Source: Actinomycetota bacterium (GTDB lineage Bacteria; Actinomycetota; Actinomycetes; Streptosporangiales; Streptosporangiaceae). Taken from it: DNA of 41,051 nucleotides. Each line of letters opens with the position of its first letter. Within the stretch, counting starts at the first letter, position 1. Shown in pieces: positions 17,933 to 26,843 of the stretch. A program made the translations under genes and the position numbers. The stretch is from assembly GCA_019240215.1 (NCBI GenBank), contig JAFAYQ010000046.1, positions 1 through 41,051 on the forward strand, given 5' to 3'. The notes below the pieces were generated by a model that worked only from the letters and a program-made list of their open reading frames with translations, was not told the origin of the DNA and searched no databases.

Positions 17933-19429
17933 GTGACCAGCTACATCGACTCCCTCGTCGAGGTTCTCGGCGGAGCCGGCGACCGCCCGGTGCTGCGCTC
18001 GGCCGGGACCGACACGACCGGAGCCGGCCTGCTGGCCGCGATCTACCGCTACGCACGAGTGCTCGGCCACCAGGGCGTCCGCCCCGGTGACCTGGTCGCC
18101 CTGCTCGCCCCCAACCGCCCCGAGGCGGTGGCCGTCCGCTACGCCGCCCACCTGATCGGGGCGGCCGCGGTGTACCTGTCGGTTCCCCCGTCGCCCGAGA
18201 CCCGGGCGGCGATGATCGCCCAGTTCGACCCCCGCCTGGTGGTGGTGTTCCCCGGCACCGCCGGCCTGCTCCCGGCCGCGGTGACCGCCCCGGTGGCGGC
18301 GGTCGGCCCGGTCCCCGGGGTGCCGCTGCGGCTGGACACGCTGGCCGCCGCCCAGCCCGCGCAGCCGCTGGCCCCCCGCGCCCGGCCGTCCGACCTCGCG
18401 GTCGTCATCTCCTCGGGCGGGACGACCGGGGTACCCAAGGGCAGCCGCCGCGACTTCGCCACCTACAGCACCAACGTCGCCGTCCCGGGCCCGGCCCCCG
18501 GCCGCCGCCAGCTGGCCAACGGCAAGCTCGCCTACCTGACCCAGATCCTGGTCGACCAGACCCTGCTGGGCGGCGGCACCGTCATCTTCCAGGACCAGTT
18601 CGAACCCGCCGCCACCCTCGACGCGATCGAGCGGGACCGCATCACCCACCTGTTCCTGGTCGAGCCGCAGCTGTTCACGCTGATGGACGACCCGGCGGTG
18701 CCCGACTGCGACCTGTCCTCGCTGCGGGCGCTGACCCACATCGGCGCGATGGCCGCCCCGGTGCTGCGCCGCCGGGCCCGCGCCCGGCTCGGCCCGGTGA
18801 TCGCCCACACCTACGGGGCCAGCGAGATCGGCATCGTCAGCGCGCTGTCGCCCGCCGAGCACGACCGGCCGTCCCGGTTCGCCTGCGCCGGCCGGATCCA
18901 GCCCGGCGTGGACGTGCGGTTCCGCCGCCCCGACGGCAGCCTCGGCCCCCGCACCGGCGCGATCGAAGTCCGGTCACCGGCCATGGCCCAGGGCTACCGG
19001 CACCGCCCGGCCGAAGAGGCCGCCAGCTTCACCGGCGGCTGGTACCGGACCGGTGACCTGGGCGCCCTCGACAGCGAAGGGATGCTGCAGATCCTCGGCC
19101 GGACCTCCGACATCGGCGGCACCGGCGTCAGCCCGGTCGCGCTGCAGGACACGCTGTGCCGCCAGCCGTCGGTCCGTTACGCGGTCCTGGTCGCCGACCC
19201 CGAGCGGGGCGCCCCGGGTGTGGGCGGCCGCGGCTGGGTGGCGGCGGCCGAAGCGTGGCCCGGCGGCGTGGTCGATCCCGAGCAGTGCCGGGCCGGGCTG
19301 GCCGCCGTCCACGGCGAGCAGACCGCCGCCTCGGTGCAGGTGATGCCGGTCGAGCAGATCCCGCGGACCGAGCAGGGCAAGCCCAACCGGCCCGCCATCC
19401 GCGCCACCGCCCAGGCCGTGAGCCGCTGA
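17933..19429 (+). CDS. AMP-forming acyl-CoA synthetase/ligase family protein
   Basis: A 498-residue ANL-superfamily enzyme that would activate a carboxylic acid with ATP. The phosphate-binding loop is VISSGGTTGVPKGS (about residues 158-171), the A5 motif HTYGASEIG (about 291-299), A7 WYRTGDLG (about 368-375), the hinge ILGRTSDIG, and near the C-terminus PRTEQGKPNRP with the expected catalytic Lys at about 482. The length and lack of a carrier domain fit a FadD-like CoA ligase; the acid is unknown. GTG codons at 17921, 17927 and 17933 are possible starts; GAAGG five bases before 17933 favours that one. It is coupled to the membrane protein gene upstream and converges on the AfsR-type regulator. 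Confidence 0.9.
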   Translation: MTSYIDSLVEVLGGAGDRPVLRSAGTDTTGAGLLAAIYRYARVLGHQGVRPGDLVALLAPNRPEAVAVRYAAHLIGAAAVYLSVPPSPETRAAMIAQFDPRLVVVFPGTAGLLPAAVTAPVAAVGPVPGVPLRLDTLAAAQPAQPLAPRARPSDLAVVISSGGTTGVPKGSRRDFATYSTNVAVPGPAPGRRQLANGKLAYLTQILVDQTLLGGGTVIFQDQFEPAATLDAIERDRITHLFLVEPQLFTLMDDPAVPDCDLSSLRALTHIGAMAAPVLRRRARARLGPVIAHTYGASEIGIVSALSPAEHDRPSRFACAGRIQPGVDVRFRRPDGSLGPRTGAIEVRSPAMAQGYRHRPAEEAASFTGGWYRTGDLGALDSEGMLQILGRTSDIGGTGVSPVALQDTLCRQPSVRYAVLVADPERGAPGVGGRGWVAAAEAWPGGVVDPEQCRAGLAAVHGEQTAASVQVMPVEQIPRTEQGKPNRPAIRATAQAVSR

Positions 19430-19436
19430 CCGGCCG

Positions 19437-22253
19437 TCACACAGTGACCGGCGGTAACGCGGTGACCGGGACCGGGGCGGCGATGTCGGCCAGGTGCAGC
19501 CCGCGGCCCGCCTGCCAGGCCTGCTCGTAGGCGGCGGCGCCGAGGCGGCGGGCGGCCTCCTCCAGGATGGCGGGAGTTTCCGGCCGGGCCGGCCAGCGCA
19601 CCACCGCCCGCCGGTTCTGCTCGCGAGCGGCGGCCAGGAACCGGACCGCGGCCTGGTAGTCGCCGCGGCGGGCGTGCAGCGCCCCGTACAGCTCGACGAA
19701 CTGGGGGCTGGCCTTGACCCCGAGGACCAGGAAGTCCCCGATGCCGCGCTGGGCCCACTCCAGGGCCGCGTCGACCTGGTCGGTGGCCAGGCAGGCGCGC
19801 ACCGCCTCCCCGGCGCTGACCCAGCCGGCCCACCGGTTGCCGGCCGCCAGCGCCGCCTCGTGCACGGCGGCCGCCGCGGCCAGCTGGGCGCCGGGCGCAC
19901 GCGGGTAACCGCGCAGCGTCGCCACCCGCGCCATCAGCGCGCTACCCGCGTCCCCGGTGCGGCCGGCGATCGCGGTGACCTGGTCGGCCAGCTCGCGCGG
20001 GAGCCGGGACTGACTGGCCGGGAACACCGGCGCGGTCAGCCGGGCGAACTCATCGCCGATGAGCAGCAGGTCCTCGCCGTCCGCGTGGCCGGCCGCCGCG
20101 ATCAGGGAGTCCAGGTGCGAGCGGCCGCTGGCGTGGTCGCCGCGCATGAAGTCCTGGGCGGCCACCCCCGCGTGCAGGATGGCCGCGTCGACCGGCCGGG
20201 CCCAATCGGGGGCGGCCCCGTCCAGGTGGGCCAGGGCCAGCTCGACCCAGCGGCTGCCTTCCAGCATCATCCCCCGGAAGAACCAGTACCGGCCGAGCCC
20301 GGCCGCCAGCCCGACCCCGCCCGCGCTGGGCGCCTCGATCAGCGTCCGGTGCAAGGTGGCCCGCAGCGCGGGCAGGTCGTCGTCCAGCTGGTCGTGGAAC
20401 TCGGCCTCACCGGTCAGCCCGATCCGCGGCCGGCTGGTCACGGTGTCGATGAGCAGCCGGTCCCGGCGGGCCGCGGCCTGCTCGACGGCGTCGCCGAGGG
20501 CGTGGGCGCCGTGGCCGCGGACGATCGCGAGCTGGGCGAACCGGGACGTGCCGCCCGGGCGCAGCGGGCCCTCGGGCACCAGCAGCGACCGGTGCACCAG
20601 GCCCGCGACCAGGCCTTCGGCTTCGCCGGGGCGCTCGCCGACCAGCGCCGCCGCCATCCGCGCGGTCATCGCGCCCGGCACCACCGACATCGCCGCGTGC
20701 AGGTCCTGTTCGGCCGGGGCCAGCAGCCGGACGCTGCGGTCGACGGCCATCCGCACGCTCTGGCGGCCGCCGCGGCCGACCCGGGCCAGCAGGCTGGGGT
20801 CGGTCTGGACCTGGTCGGCGATCTCGGGCAGGCTGAACGCCCGCGACCGGGCGGCGGCCAGCTCGATGGCCAGTGGCACCCCGTCCACGGCGGCGCAGAT
20901 CCGGGTGGCCAGGGCCAGGTCGCCGGCGGCCAGCGGCCGCCCCGGTACCGCCTCGGCCAGCCGTTCCAGGAACAGTTCGCGGGCCGGTGAGGACGTCTCG
21001 TCGCCGACCGGCAGCGGGGCCAGCTCGGCCAGTTCCTCCCCCGCCACCTCCAGCGGTTCCCGGCTGGTCGCCAGCACCACCAGCGGGGTCCCGTCCACCA
21101 GCAGGTTCTCCACCAGCTCGGCGGCCGGGTCGAGCACGTGCTCGCAGTTGTCGAGGATCAGCAGCATCTTGCGGGTCCGGGTGAACGTCAGCAGCGTGTC
21201 GGCCGCGCTGCTGACCCCGTCACCGGCCAGCCCCAGGGCCGAGGCGACGGCGGCGCTGACCCCTTCGGCGTCCTGGACCGAGCTGAGATCCACGAACCAG
21301 ACCCCGTCGGGGAATTCGGCCGCGACCTGTTCGGCGATGGCGACCGCCAGCGTGGTCTTGCCGCAGCCGCCCGCCCCGACGATCGTGACCAGGGACGCCG
21401 CGCTCAGCCGGAACGCCAGGTCGGCCGCCTCGGCGTCCCGGCCGATCAGCCGGGTCCGCCGCCGGGGCAGGTGCACCTCCGGCGCGGCCGCCGGAGCCGT
21501 CACCTCGGGCCGGGACACGGGCTCGGCCTGGGGCCCGGCCTGGCCGGACAGCACCAGCTGCTGCAGCCGCCGCAGCTCGGCCCCGGGCTCGACCCCCAGC
21601 TCGTCGCGGAACAGCCGGTCGGCCCGCCGGTAGGCGCCCAGCGCGTCCTCGGCCCGGCCCACCCGGGCGGCCGCCCGCATGTACTGCTCCCACGGCCGGT
21701 CCCGCAGCGGCCCGGCCGCCAGTACCGGTTCCAGCTCGACCAGCGCCCGGTCCGGGCGCCCGCCGGCCAGCAGCGCGTCGACCAGGATCTCGGTCAGCTG
21801 CCGGTTCAGTTCCTCCAGGCGGGCCACGGCGGCGGCCGCCCACGGCTCGTCGCTCCACGGCGCCAGCGGCCGGTCCCGCCACAGCGCCCGGGCGGCCTCG
21901 GTCCGGGTCACCGCCCCGGCCGCGTCGCCGGCCGCCAGCAGCTCACTGGCCTGCGACACCAGCGCGGCGAAGCGGACCGAGTCGACCTGGTCGCCGGTCA
22001 CCGACAGCCGGTAGCCGCCTGCGTCCCGGATCAGCAGCCCGGGGCCGTCCCCGTGGCCCTGACCTTGACCCCGGCCGGGTTCGAGGAACCGGCGCAGCCG
22101 GTGCAGGTGGGAATCCAGCGTCGACGGGGAGCGGGCCACGCCCCGGTCCCCCCACACCGCGTCGGCCAGCGCGCCGACGTCGACGCGGCGGCCCGGGTCG
22201 ACCAGCAGCCGGGCCAGCAGGCGGCCGAGAATCGGCCCGCCCGGCGCCCGCAC
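19437..22253 (-). CDS. AfsR/SARP-type transcriptional regulator (wHTH-BTAD-NTPase-TPR)
   Basis: A 938-residue regulator of the large SARP type. Residues 1-90 are an OmpR-like winged helix (ALADAVWGDRG, STLDSHLHRLRRFLEPG), about 91-245 a BTAD domain (ELGVEPGAELRRLQQL), about 270-560 a STAND NTPase with Walker A VGAGGCGKTT (about 289-298), Walker B LLILDNCEHVLD and LATSREPL, and the rest TPR-like repeats. Such proteins activate secondary metabolite or developmental genes. It begins at RAPGGPILGRLLARLLVDPG; members usually have 15-25 more residues (the first strands of the winged helix), but a stop lies two codons before the GTG. It is 18 bases downstream of the MFS gene and likely cotranscribed. 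A decayed paralogue lies at 16636. Confidence 0.9.
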   Translation of the reverse strand: MRAPGGPILGRLLARLLVDPGRRVDVGALADAVWGDRGVARSPSTLDSHLHRLRRFLEPGRGQGQGHGDGPGLLIRDAGGYRLSVTGDQVDSVRFAALVSQASELLAAGDAAGAVTRTEAARALWRDRPLAPWSDEPWAAAAVARLEELNRQLTEILVDALLAGGRPDRALVELEPVLAAGPLRDRPWEQYMRAAARVGRAEDALGAYRRADRLFRDELGVEPGAELRRLQQLVLSGQAGPQAEPVSRPEVTAPAAAPEVHLPRRRTRLIGRDAEAADLAFRLSAASLVTIVGAGGCGKTTLAVAIAEQVAAEFPDGVWFVDLSSVQDAEGVSAAVASALGLAGDGVSSAADTLLTFTRTRKMLLILDNCEHVLDPAAELVENLLVDGTPLVVLATSREPLEVAGEELAELAPLPVGDETSSPARELFLERLAEAVPGRPLAAGDLALATRICAAVDGVPLAIELAAARSRAFSLPEIADQVQTDPSLLARVGRGGRQSVRMAVDRSVRLLAPAEQDLHAAMSVVPGAMTARMAAALVGERPGEAEGLVAGLVHRSLLVPEGPLRPGGTSRFAQLAIVRGHGAHALGDAVEQAAARRDRLLIDTVTSRPRIGLTGEAEFHDQLDDDLPALRATLHRTLIEAPSAGGVGLAAGLGRYWFFRGMMLEGSRWVELALAHLDGAAPDWARPVDAAILHAGVAAQDFMRGDHASGRSHLDSLIAAAGHADGEDLLLIGDEFARLTAPVFPASQSRLPRELADQVTAIAGRTGDAGSALMARVATLRGYPRAPGAQLAAAAAVHEAALAAGNRWAGWVSAGEAVRACLATDQVDAALEWAQRGIGDFLVLGVKASPQFVELYGALHARRGDYQAAVRFLAAAREQNRRAVVRWPARPETPAILEEAARRLGAAAYEQAWQAGRGLHLADIAAPVPVTALPPVTV

Positions 22254-22271
22254 CTGTCAGCCGGGGGGCGT

Positions 22272-23627
22272 TCAGGCGGGGGCGTCGTCCAGGCCCGGCC
22301 GCGGCAGGCTCTGGCCGGGCTTGACCGGCAGCAGTACCGCCAGCCCGGCCAGGATCACCACCAGGATGCCGAGGATGCCCCACGACGTGCGGGCGGCGGT
22401 CCCGGTCGCGGGCGAGATCGCGATGGCCAGCGAGTACAGCGCCGGCGACATCCAGATCGCGGCCCGCCCGGTGGTGGCGTACAGGCCGAAGACCTCCCCT
22501 TCGCGGCCGGCCGGGATGATCCGGGCCAGGAACGTGCGGCTGGCCGACTGGGCGGGGCCGACGAACGCGCACAAGATCAGCCCGAAGATCCAGAACACGA
22601 TCGCGCCCTGCGCCCGGGTCGCGAACAGCCCGATCGTGCACACGCTCATCCCGGCCAGCGAGGTGACGATCAGCGGCTTGGGGCCCACCCGGTCATCCAG
22701 CGGCCCGGAGGAGACGGTGGCCAGGCCGGCGATGACGTTGGCGGCGATGCCGAACATCAGCACCTTGGTGGTCGACAGCCCGAACACCACGTGCCCGATC
22801 ACCCCGCCGAACGTGAACACCCCGGTCAGGCCGTCCCGGAAGATCGCGCTGGCCAGCAGGAACCAGATCGTGTTGGGGCTGAGCCGCCAGATGTCGCGGA
22901 CGTTGGCCAGCAGCACGCCGTAGCTGGCCAGGAATCCGGTCCGCTCGGCGGCGACGGCCGCGGCCGGCGGCGGCACCTTCACCGCGAAGAACACCGGCAG
23001 GGCGAACCCGGCCGCCCAGGCGGTCGCCACCAGCATCGCCAGCCGCACGTAGAGGCCACCTGCCTTGGGCACGTGCAGCAGGCCGGCGGTGCCGTGCGAG
23101 CCGCCGAGCACGAACCCGACCAGGATGATGATCAGCAGCACGATGCCGCCGAAGTAGCCCATGCTCCAGCCGAACGCGCTGACCTTACCGACCGTTTTCG
23201 GGGTCGACACCAGCGGCAGCAGCGAGTTGTAGAACACCGACGCCAGCTCGTAGAACACGGTGCCGACGGCCACGCAGGCCAGCCCCAGCCACAGGTAGCC
23301 GGGCTGGTTGCGGACGAACGCCATGCCCAGCAGGCAGATCAGCACCACCGCCGAGTTGACCCCGAGCCACAGCTTGCGGCGCCCGGAGGTGTCGATCCGC
23401 TGCCCGGCGACCGGGGCGACCACCGCGATGATCACCCCGGCGACGGCGGTGAACACGCCCAGCAGCTCCGACTCCCGGGCCGGATCACCGAACGCCGGCC
23501 CCGACAGGTAGGTGTTGAACACGAACGTCGTCGCGACCGCGTTGAAGGCCGAGAACGCCCAGTCCCAGAACCCCCAGGCGGCCACAGCCCCCCGGGTAGC
23601 CGCCGTAGGCGCATCAATGCTGGTCAC
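22272..23627 (-). CDS. MFS transporter, UMF1 / Atg22-like family
   Basis: A 451-residue permease with about twelve hydrophobic segments. The N-terminus WGFWDWAFSAFNAVATTFVFN and VFYNSLLPLVSTPKTVGKVSAFGWSMGYFGG are hallmarks of the UMF1 family (vacuole effluxer Atg22-like), as are the late segments CAFVGPAQSASRTFLARIIP and EVFGLYATTGRAAIWMSP. Eukaryotic members export amino acids; bacterial substrates are unknown. A TTG nine bases further upstream could serve, but the GTG at 23627 gives MTSIDAPTAATRG; neither has a good ribosome site. It lies 47 bases after the response regulator and 18 bases before the AfsR-type regulator, all leftward. Confidence 0.9.
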   Translation of the reverse strand: MTSIDAPTAATRGAVAAWGFWDWAFSAFNAVATTFVFNTYLSGPAFGDPARESELLGVFTAVAGVIIAVVAPVAGQRIDTSGRRKLWLGVNSAVVLICLLGMAFVRNQPGYLWLGLACVAVGTVFYELASVFYNSLLPLVSTPKTVGKVSAFGWSMGYFGGIVLLIIILVGFVLGGSHGTAGLLHVPKAGGLYVRLAMLVATAWAAGFALPVFFAVKVPPPAAAVAAERTGFLASYGVLLANVRDIWRLSPNTIWFLLASAIFRDGLTGVFTFGGVIGHVVFGLSTTKVLMFGIAANVIAGLATVSSGPLDDRVGPKPLIVTSLAGMSVCTIGLFATRAQGAIVFWIFGLILCAFVGPAQSASRTFLARIIPAGREGEVFGLYATTGRAAIWMSPALYSLAIAISPATGTAARTSWGILGILVVILAGLAVLLPVKPGQSLPRPGLDDAPA

Positions 23628-23674
23628 TCGCCACAAACTAGCGGGTTCGGATCCTCGCGGGCCTATTTAAGTGA

Positions 23675-24355
23675 TCAAGGACTGGCCGGTCCCGCCCCCA
23701 GGTAACGCAGCACCGCCAGCACCCGCCGGTGGCCGGCGTCGCCCGGGTACAGGCCGAGCTTGGCGAAGATCGAGTTGATGTGCTTGCTGACGGCGCTGTC
23801 GGTGATGACCAGGGTGGCGCCGATCTCGGCGTTGGACCGGCCCTCGGCCATCAGCGCCAGTACTCCGCGTTCGCGGTCGGTCAGATCGCCGAGCGGGTCG
23901 CCGCCCCGGCGGACCAGCAGCTGGGCCACCACCTCGGGGTCCAGCGCGGTGCCGCCGGCCGCCACCCGGCGCAGCGCATCGAGGAACTCGGCCACGTCGG
24001 CGACCCGGTCTTTCAGCAGGTAGCCGACGCCGTGGGTGTGGGCCGACAGCAGGTCGGCCGCGTACCGTTCCTCCACGTACTGCGACAGCACCAGGATCGC
24101 GATCTTGGGCCACTGGGCCCGGATGACCAGGGCGGCCCGGATCCCCTCGTCGGTGAAGGTGGGCGGCATCCGCACGTCGGCGATCACCACGTCCGGCTGT
24201 TCACGTTCGACCGCCGCGACCGCGGCCGCCCCGTCGGCGGCGGTCGCCACCACCTGGAATCCGGCGCTTTCCAGCAGCTTGGTCAGCCCGGCCAGCAAAA
24301 GCACCGAATCCTCGGCGATCACCACCCGCCGGGGGACCTGCGGACCTTCGCTCAC
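23675..24355 (-). CDS. LuxR-family (NarL-type) response regulator
   Basis: A 226-residue regulator. The receiver domain starts RRVVIAEDSVLLLAGL, has the phospho-acceptor Asp in VVIADVRMPP (about residue 58) and the conserved Lys in YLLKDRV. The C-terminal LuxR helix-turn-helix is LTDRERGVLALMAEGRSNAE, then DSAVSKHINSIFAKLGL. Starts at GTG 24364 or 24355 are both possible; MSEGPQVPRRV at 24355 is the more usual form. It is separated from the ABC permease gene by 76 bases holding a strong hairpin. The sensor kinase at 27752 is the obvious partner, split from it by the ABC genes, so the locus is probably one signalling unit. Confidence 0.9.
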   Translation of the reverse strand: MSEGPQVPRRVVIAEDSVLLLAGLTKLLESAGFQVVATAADGAAAVAAVEREQPDVVIADVRMPPTFTDEGIRAALVIRAQWPKIAILVLSQYVEERYAADLLSAHTHGVGYLLKDRVADVAEFLDALRRVAAGGTALDPEVVAQLLVRRGGDPLGDLTDRERGVLALMAEGRSNAEIGATLVITDSAVSKHINSIFAKLGLYPGDAGHRRVLAVLRYLGAGPASP

Positions 24356-24377
24356 GCCGACCACGCTACTGCCCGCG

Positions 24378-24418
24378 GGGCTGGTACGGGCCGCCCCCGT
24401 CGGGGCCCGTACCAGCCC
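24378..24418. terminator. Hairpin between ABC permease and response regulator
   Basis: A perfect 15-bp stem, GGGCTGGTACGGGCC and its complement, with an 11-base loop. It follows the permease stop by 14 bases on the leftward strand and lies 22 bases before the response regulator start. It may end the ABC transcript or lower expression of the genes downstream. Confidence 0.65.
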
Positions 24419-24431
24419 GCCGCCCGGCCGC

Positions 24432-26843
24432 TCATTCGGTGCGCAGGGCCGTGGCCGGCCGGGCCCGGGCCGCCCAGCTGGCCGGCAGGAACGCACCCGC
24501 CACCGCGATGACCAGCGCCGCCAGCGCCAGCAGGGCCAGCCGGGAGGGCGGGAACACGGCCGTGAAGCTGGCCGGGATCGCGGTGTGGGCGGTGCCGGCC
24601 ATGGCCCGGACGGTGGCCGAGTTCAGTGCCACCGCGGCGGGCGCGGCGATCGCCCCCGCGATCACCGCCGGCCCGGCGACCCAGCCCAGCACCATGACCA
24701 GCAGCTGCCGGGGCCGCATGCCCAGCGCCTTGTACACCCCGAGGTCGTGGACCCGGTCCCGGGTGGTCATCAGCACCGTGTTCAGTACCCCGAGGCCGGC
24801 CGCGACCGCGACCATCAGCGACAGCAGCCCGATCAGCTCGCTGGCGATCGAGTAGAAGTTGCCGCCCTGCGGCGGGTAGGCCTGCCAGGCGTTGCCGGTC
24901 CCCAGCGCCCGGTTGACCGCTTCCCGGTAGGCGCTGGCGGTGGTCCCGGGCTTGAGGCCGACGTAGTACTGGCTGAGGTTCTCGGTGGTGGCCATCCCCG
25001 GCAGGGTGCCGGCGGAGCCGAACAGGTCCGGGTGGCCGCCCGGGTCGAACACCTCACCGGCGATCCGGGCGGTGACCTGGGCGGTGCCGGTGTTGACGGT
25101 GACCGGGCTGCCGATCGCCAGGCCGCTCTGGGTCAGGAACGCGGTGTTCACGTCGATCTGGCCGGGGCCGTCCGGCCAGTGGCCGGCGATCTGCCCGAAG
25201 CCGATCCAGGCGGCGTCGCCGCCGTAGACGCGGGCGAACACGTTGCCGGCCAGGCCGGTCACCTTGACCTGGTTGTCGTACTCGGCCACGTAGTGGGCGG
25301 TGCCCGGCTGGGCCCGCAGCACCGCGACCATCGCCGCGTCCTGGGCGGCGCTCGGGAACTGCTGCTGCGGCCCGTTCACGTTCTGCTGCATGACCACCGG
25401 GGCGCTGGCCGAATGGTTCTGGGCCTGCTCGGCCCGGCCGAGGGAGGAGCTGAGCCCGACCGCGAAGATCACCGCGGTGGCCCCGAAACAGATCGCGGCC
25501 AGGCCGACCAGGGTCCGCGCGGGCCGGGCGAACGGGGCCGCCAGGCCCAGCCCGAGCGGCCGGGGCAGCCGCAGCCGGGCCGCCAGCCGGTGGGCGGCGT
25601 ACCCGCGGCCAGCCCGGGGCGCCCGCCCGGCCGCGATCGCCTGCACCGCCGACAGCCGTCCCGCCCGGATCGCCGGGCCGGCCGCCGCCAGCCCGGTCAG
25701 CGCCAGCATCCCTAGCGGCGCCGCCACCGACGCCCACCACGGGACCGACTGGCGGCCGACCCCGTAGGCGCCGGCTGAGTCGTTCAGCACCGGCAGCGCC
25801 AGCAGGTTGCCGGCCACCACCCCGAACAGCGCGCCCGCCAGCGCGGGCCAGCCGACCCGGCCCAGGTAGGCCACCACCACCTGACCGGGGGTCAGGCCGA
25901 GGCTCTTCAGCACGCCGATCCGCTGGTAGCTGGCCACCACCGCCCCGCTGACCACGTTGCCGACGATCAGCACCGCCATGATCAGGCCGATCAGCGCGAA
26001 CGCGACCACGAACGGTTCCATGATCGAGCCGTTGCCGGTGGACTCGTTCGCGGCGCTGAGCCAGGACACGGTCCCGGTCACCGCGCCGGACGGCAGCGCC
26101 CGCGACACCGTGGCCACGTCCGCCCGCACCTGGCTGAAGCTGGCCGCCTTGGTGAAGCGGTAGAGCATCTGCGTGCTGGCCTGCGCGCCTGGCACCTGCG
26201 CATGTCGTGTCCCCTGGCCGTTGGCCGCGGGCGCGGTGGCCTGCAGCTGGGTGATCTCGCTGGGCGTGACCCAGCCGTCGGCGGTGCTGGTGACCGAGTT
26301 GGCGAACCCGACGATCGTCAGCTTCGGCTGGCCCCGCAGGCTGGTCACCGTGACCGTGGCGCCGAGGACCGGGCCGCCGCTGCCGGGCGGGGCCGACTGG
26401 CCGTCGAGCACCAGCTGGCCCGGGCCGCTGGCCCAGTGGCCGGCGCTGAGCACCAGGTCGTCGACCGGCCCGCCCGGGTTGGCCCGGCCGGAGAGGGTCA
26501 GCTGACCGAACAGCTGACCGCCGAGCGCGGTCGCGACCGTGTCGGTGCCGAACGGCCCGGCCGCGGCGGTGACCCCCGGCAGATGGGTGGTGGCGGCCAG
26601 CTGGGCCGGGCTGGCCTTGGCGGCATCGACGCCGACGGCCGCGTGGGCGCCCCGCTGGGCGGTGAACGCGTGCTGGAACGGGGCGTTGCTGGCGGACAGC
26701 AGCGCGAACCCGAGGGTGGCCGACGCGGTCGCGATCAGCAGCACGGCGCCGATCACGACGGCCTGCAGCTTGTGCCGCCGCACTCCCCCGGTCGCGGTCC
26801 GGATCGCCGCCAGCCAGCGCCGGGCAGAGGTCAGCCGGTTCAT
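24432..26843 (-). CDS. ABC transporter permease, two FtsX domains (MacB-like group)
   Basis: An 803-residue permease with the layout of actinobacterial FtsX-type exporters. A transmembrane helix near residues 27-50 (VVIGAVLLIATASATLGFALL) is followed by a large extracellular domain, a first FtsX domain (about 270-395, MEPFVVAFALIGLIMAVLIVGN and RIGVLKSLGLTPGQVVVAYLG), a second extracellular domain and a second FtsX domain (LIGLLSLMVAVAAGLGVLNT, LGVYKALGMRPRQLLVMVLG) ending SWAARARPATALRTE. Such permeases export peptides, antibiotics or lipids, or transmit signals. It overlaps the ATPase gene by four bases (ATGA), so the two are coupled. Confidence 0.93.
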   Translation of the reverse strand: MNRLTSARRWLAAIRTATGGVRRHKLQAVVIGAVLLIATASATLGFALLSASNAPFQHAFTAQRGAHAAVGVDAAKASPAQLAATTHLPGVTAAAGPFGTDTVATALGGQLFGQLTLSGRANPGGPVDDLVLSAGHWASGPGQLVLDGQSAPPGSGGPVLGATVTVTSLRGQPKLTIVGFANSVTSTADGWVTPSEITQLQATAPAANGQGTRHAQVPGAQASTQMLYRFTKAASFSQVRADVATVSRALPSGAVTGTVSWLSAANESTGNGSIMEPFVVAFALIGLIMAVLIVGNVVSGAVVASYQRIGVLKSLGLTPGQVVVAYLGRVGWPALAGALFGVVAGNLLALPVLNDSAGAYGVGRQSVPWWASVAAPLGMLALTGLAAAGPAIRAGRLSAVQAIAAGRAPRAGRGYAAHRLAARLRLPRPLGLGLAAPFARPARTLVGLAAICFGATAVIFAVGLSSSLGRAEQAQNHSASAPVVMQQNVNGPQQQFPSAAQDAAMVAVLRAQPGTAHYVAEYDNQVKVTGLAGNVFARVYGGDAAWIGFGQIAGHWPDGPGQIDVNTAFLTQSGLAIGSPVTVNTGTAQVTARIAGEVFDPGGHPDLFGSAGTLPGMATTENLSQYYVGLKPGTTASAYREAVNRALGTGNAWQAYPPQGGNFYSIASELIGLLSLMVAVAAGLGVLNTVLMTTRDRVHDLGVYKALGMRPRQLLVMVLGWVAGPAVIAGAIAAPAAVALNSATVRAMAGTAHTAIPASFTAVFPPSRLALLALAALVIAVAGAFLPASWAARARPATALRTE

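Noticed and set aside
21138..23705. An 855-codon open frame opposite the AfsR-type regulator and MFS genes
   Set aside because: Low-complexity Arg/Gly/Gln-rich shadow; the other strand encodes recognisable NTPase and transporter domains.
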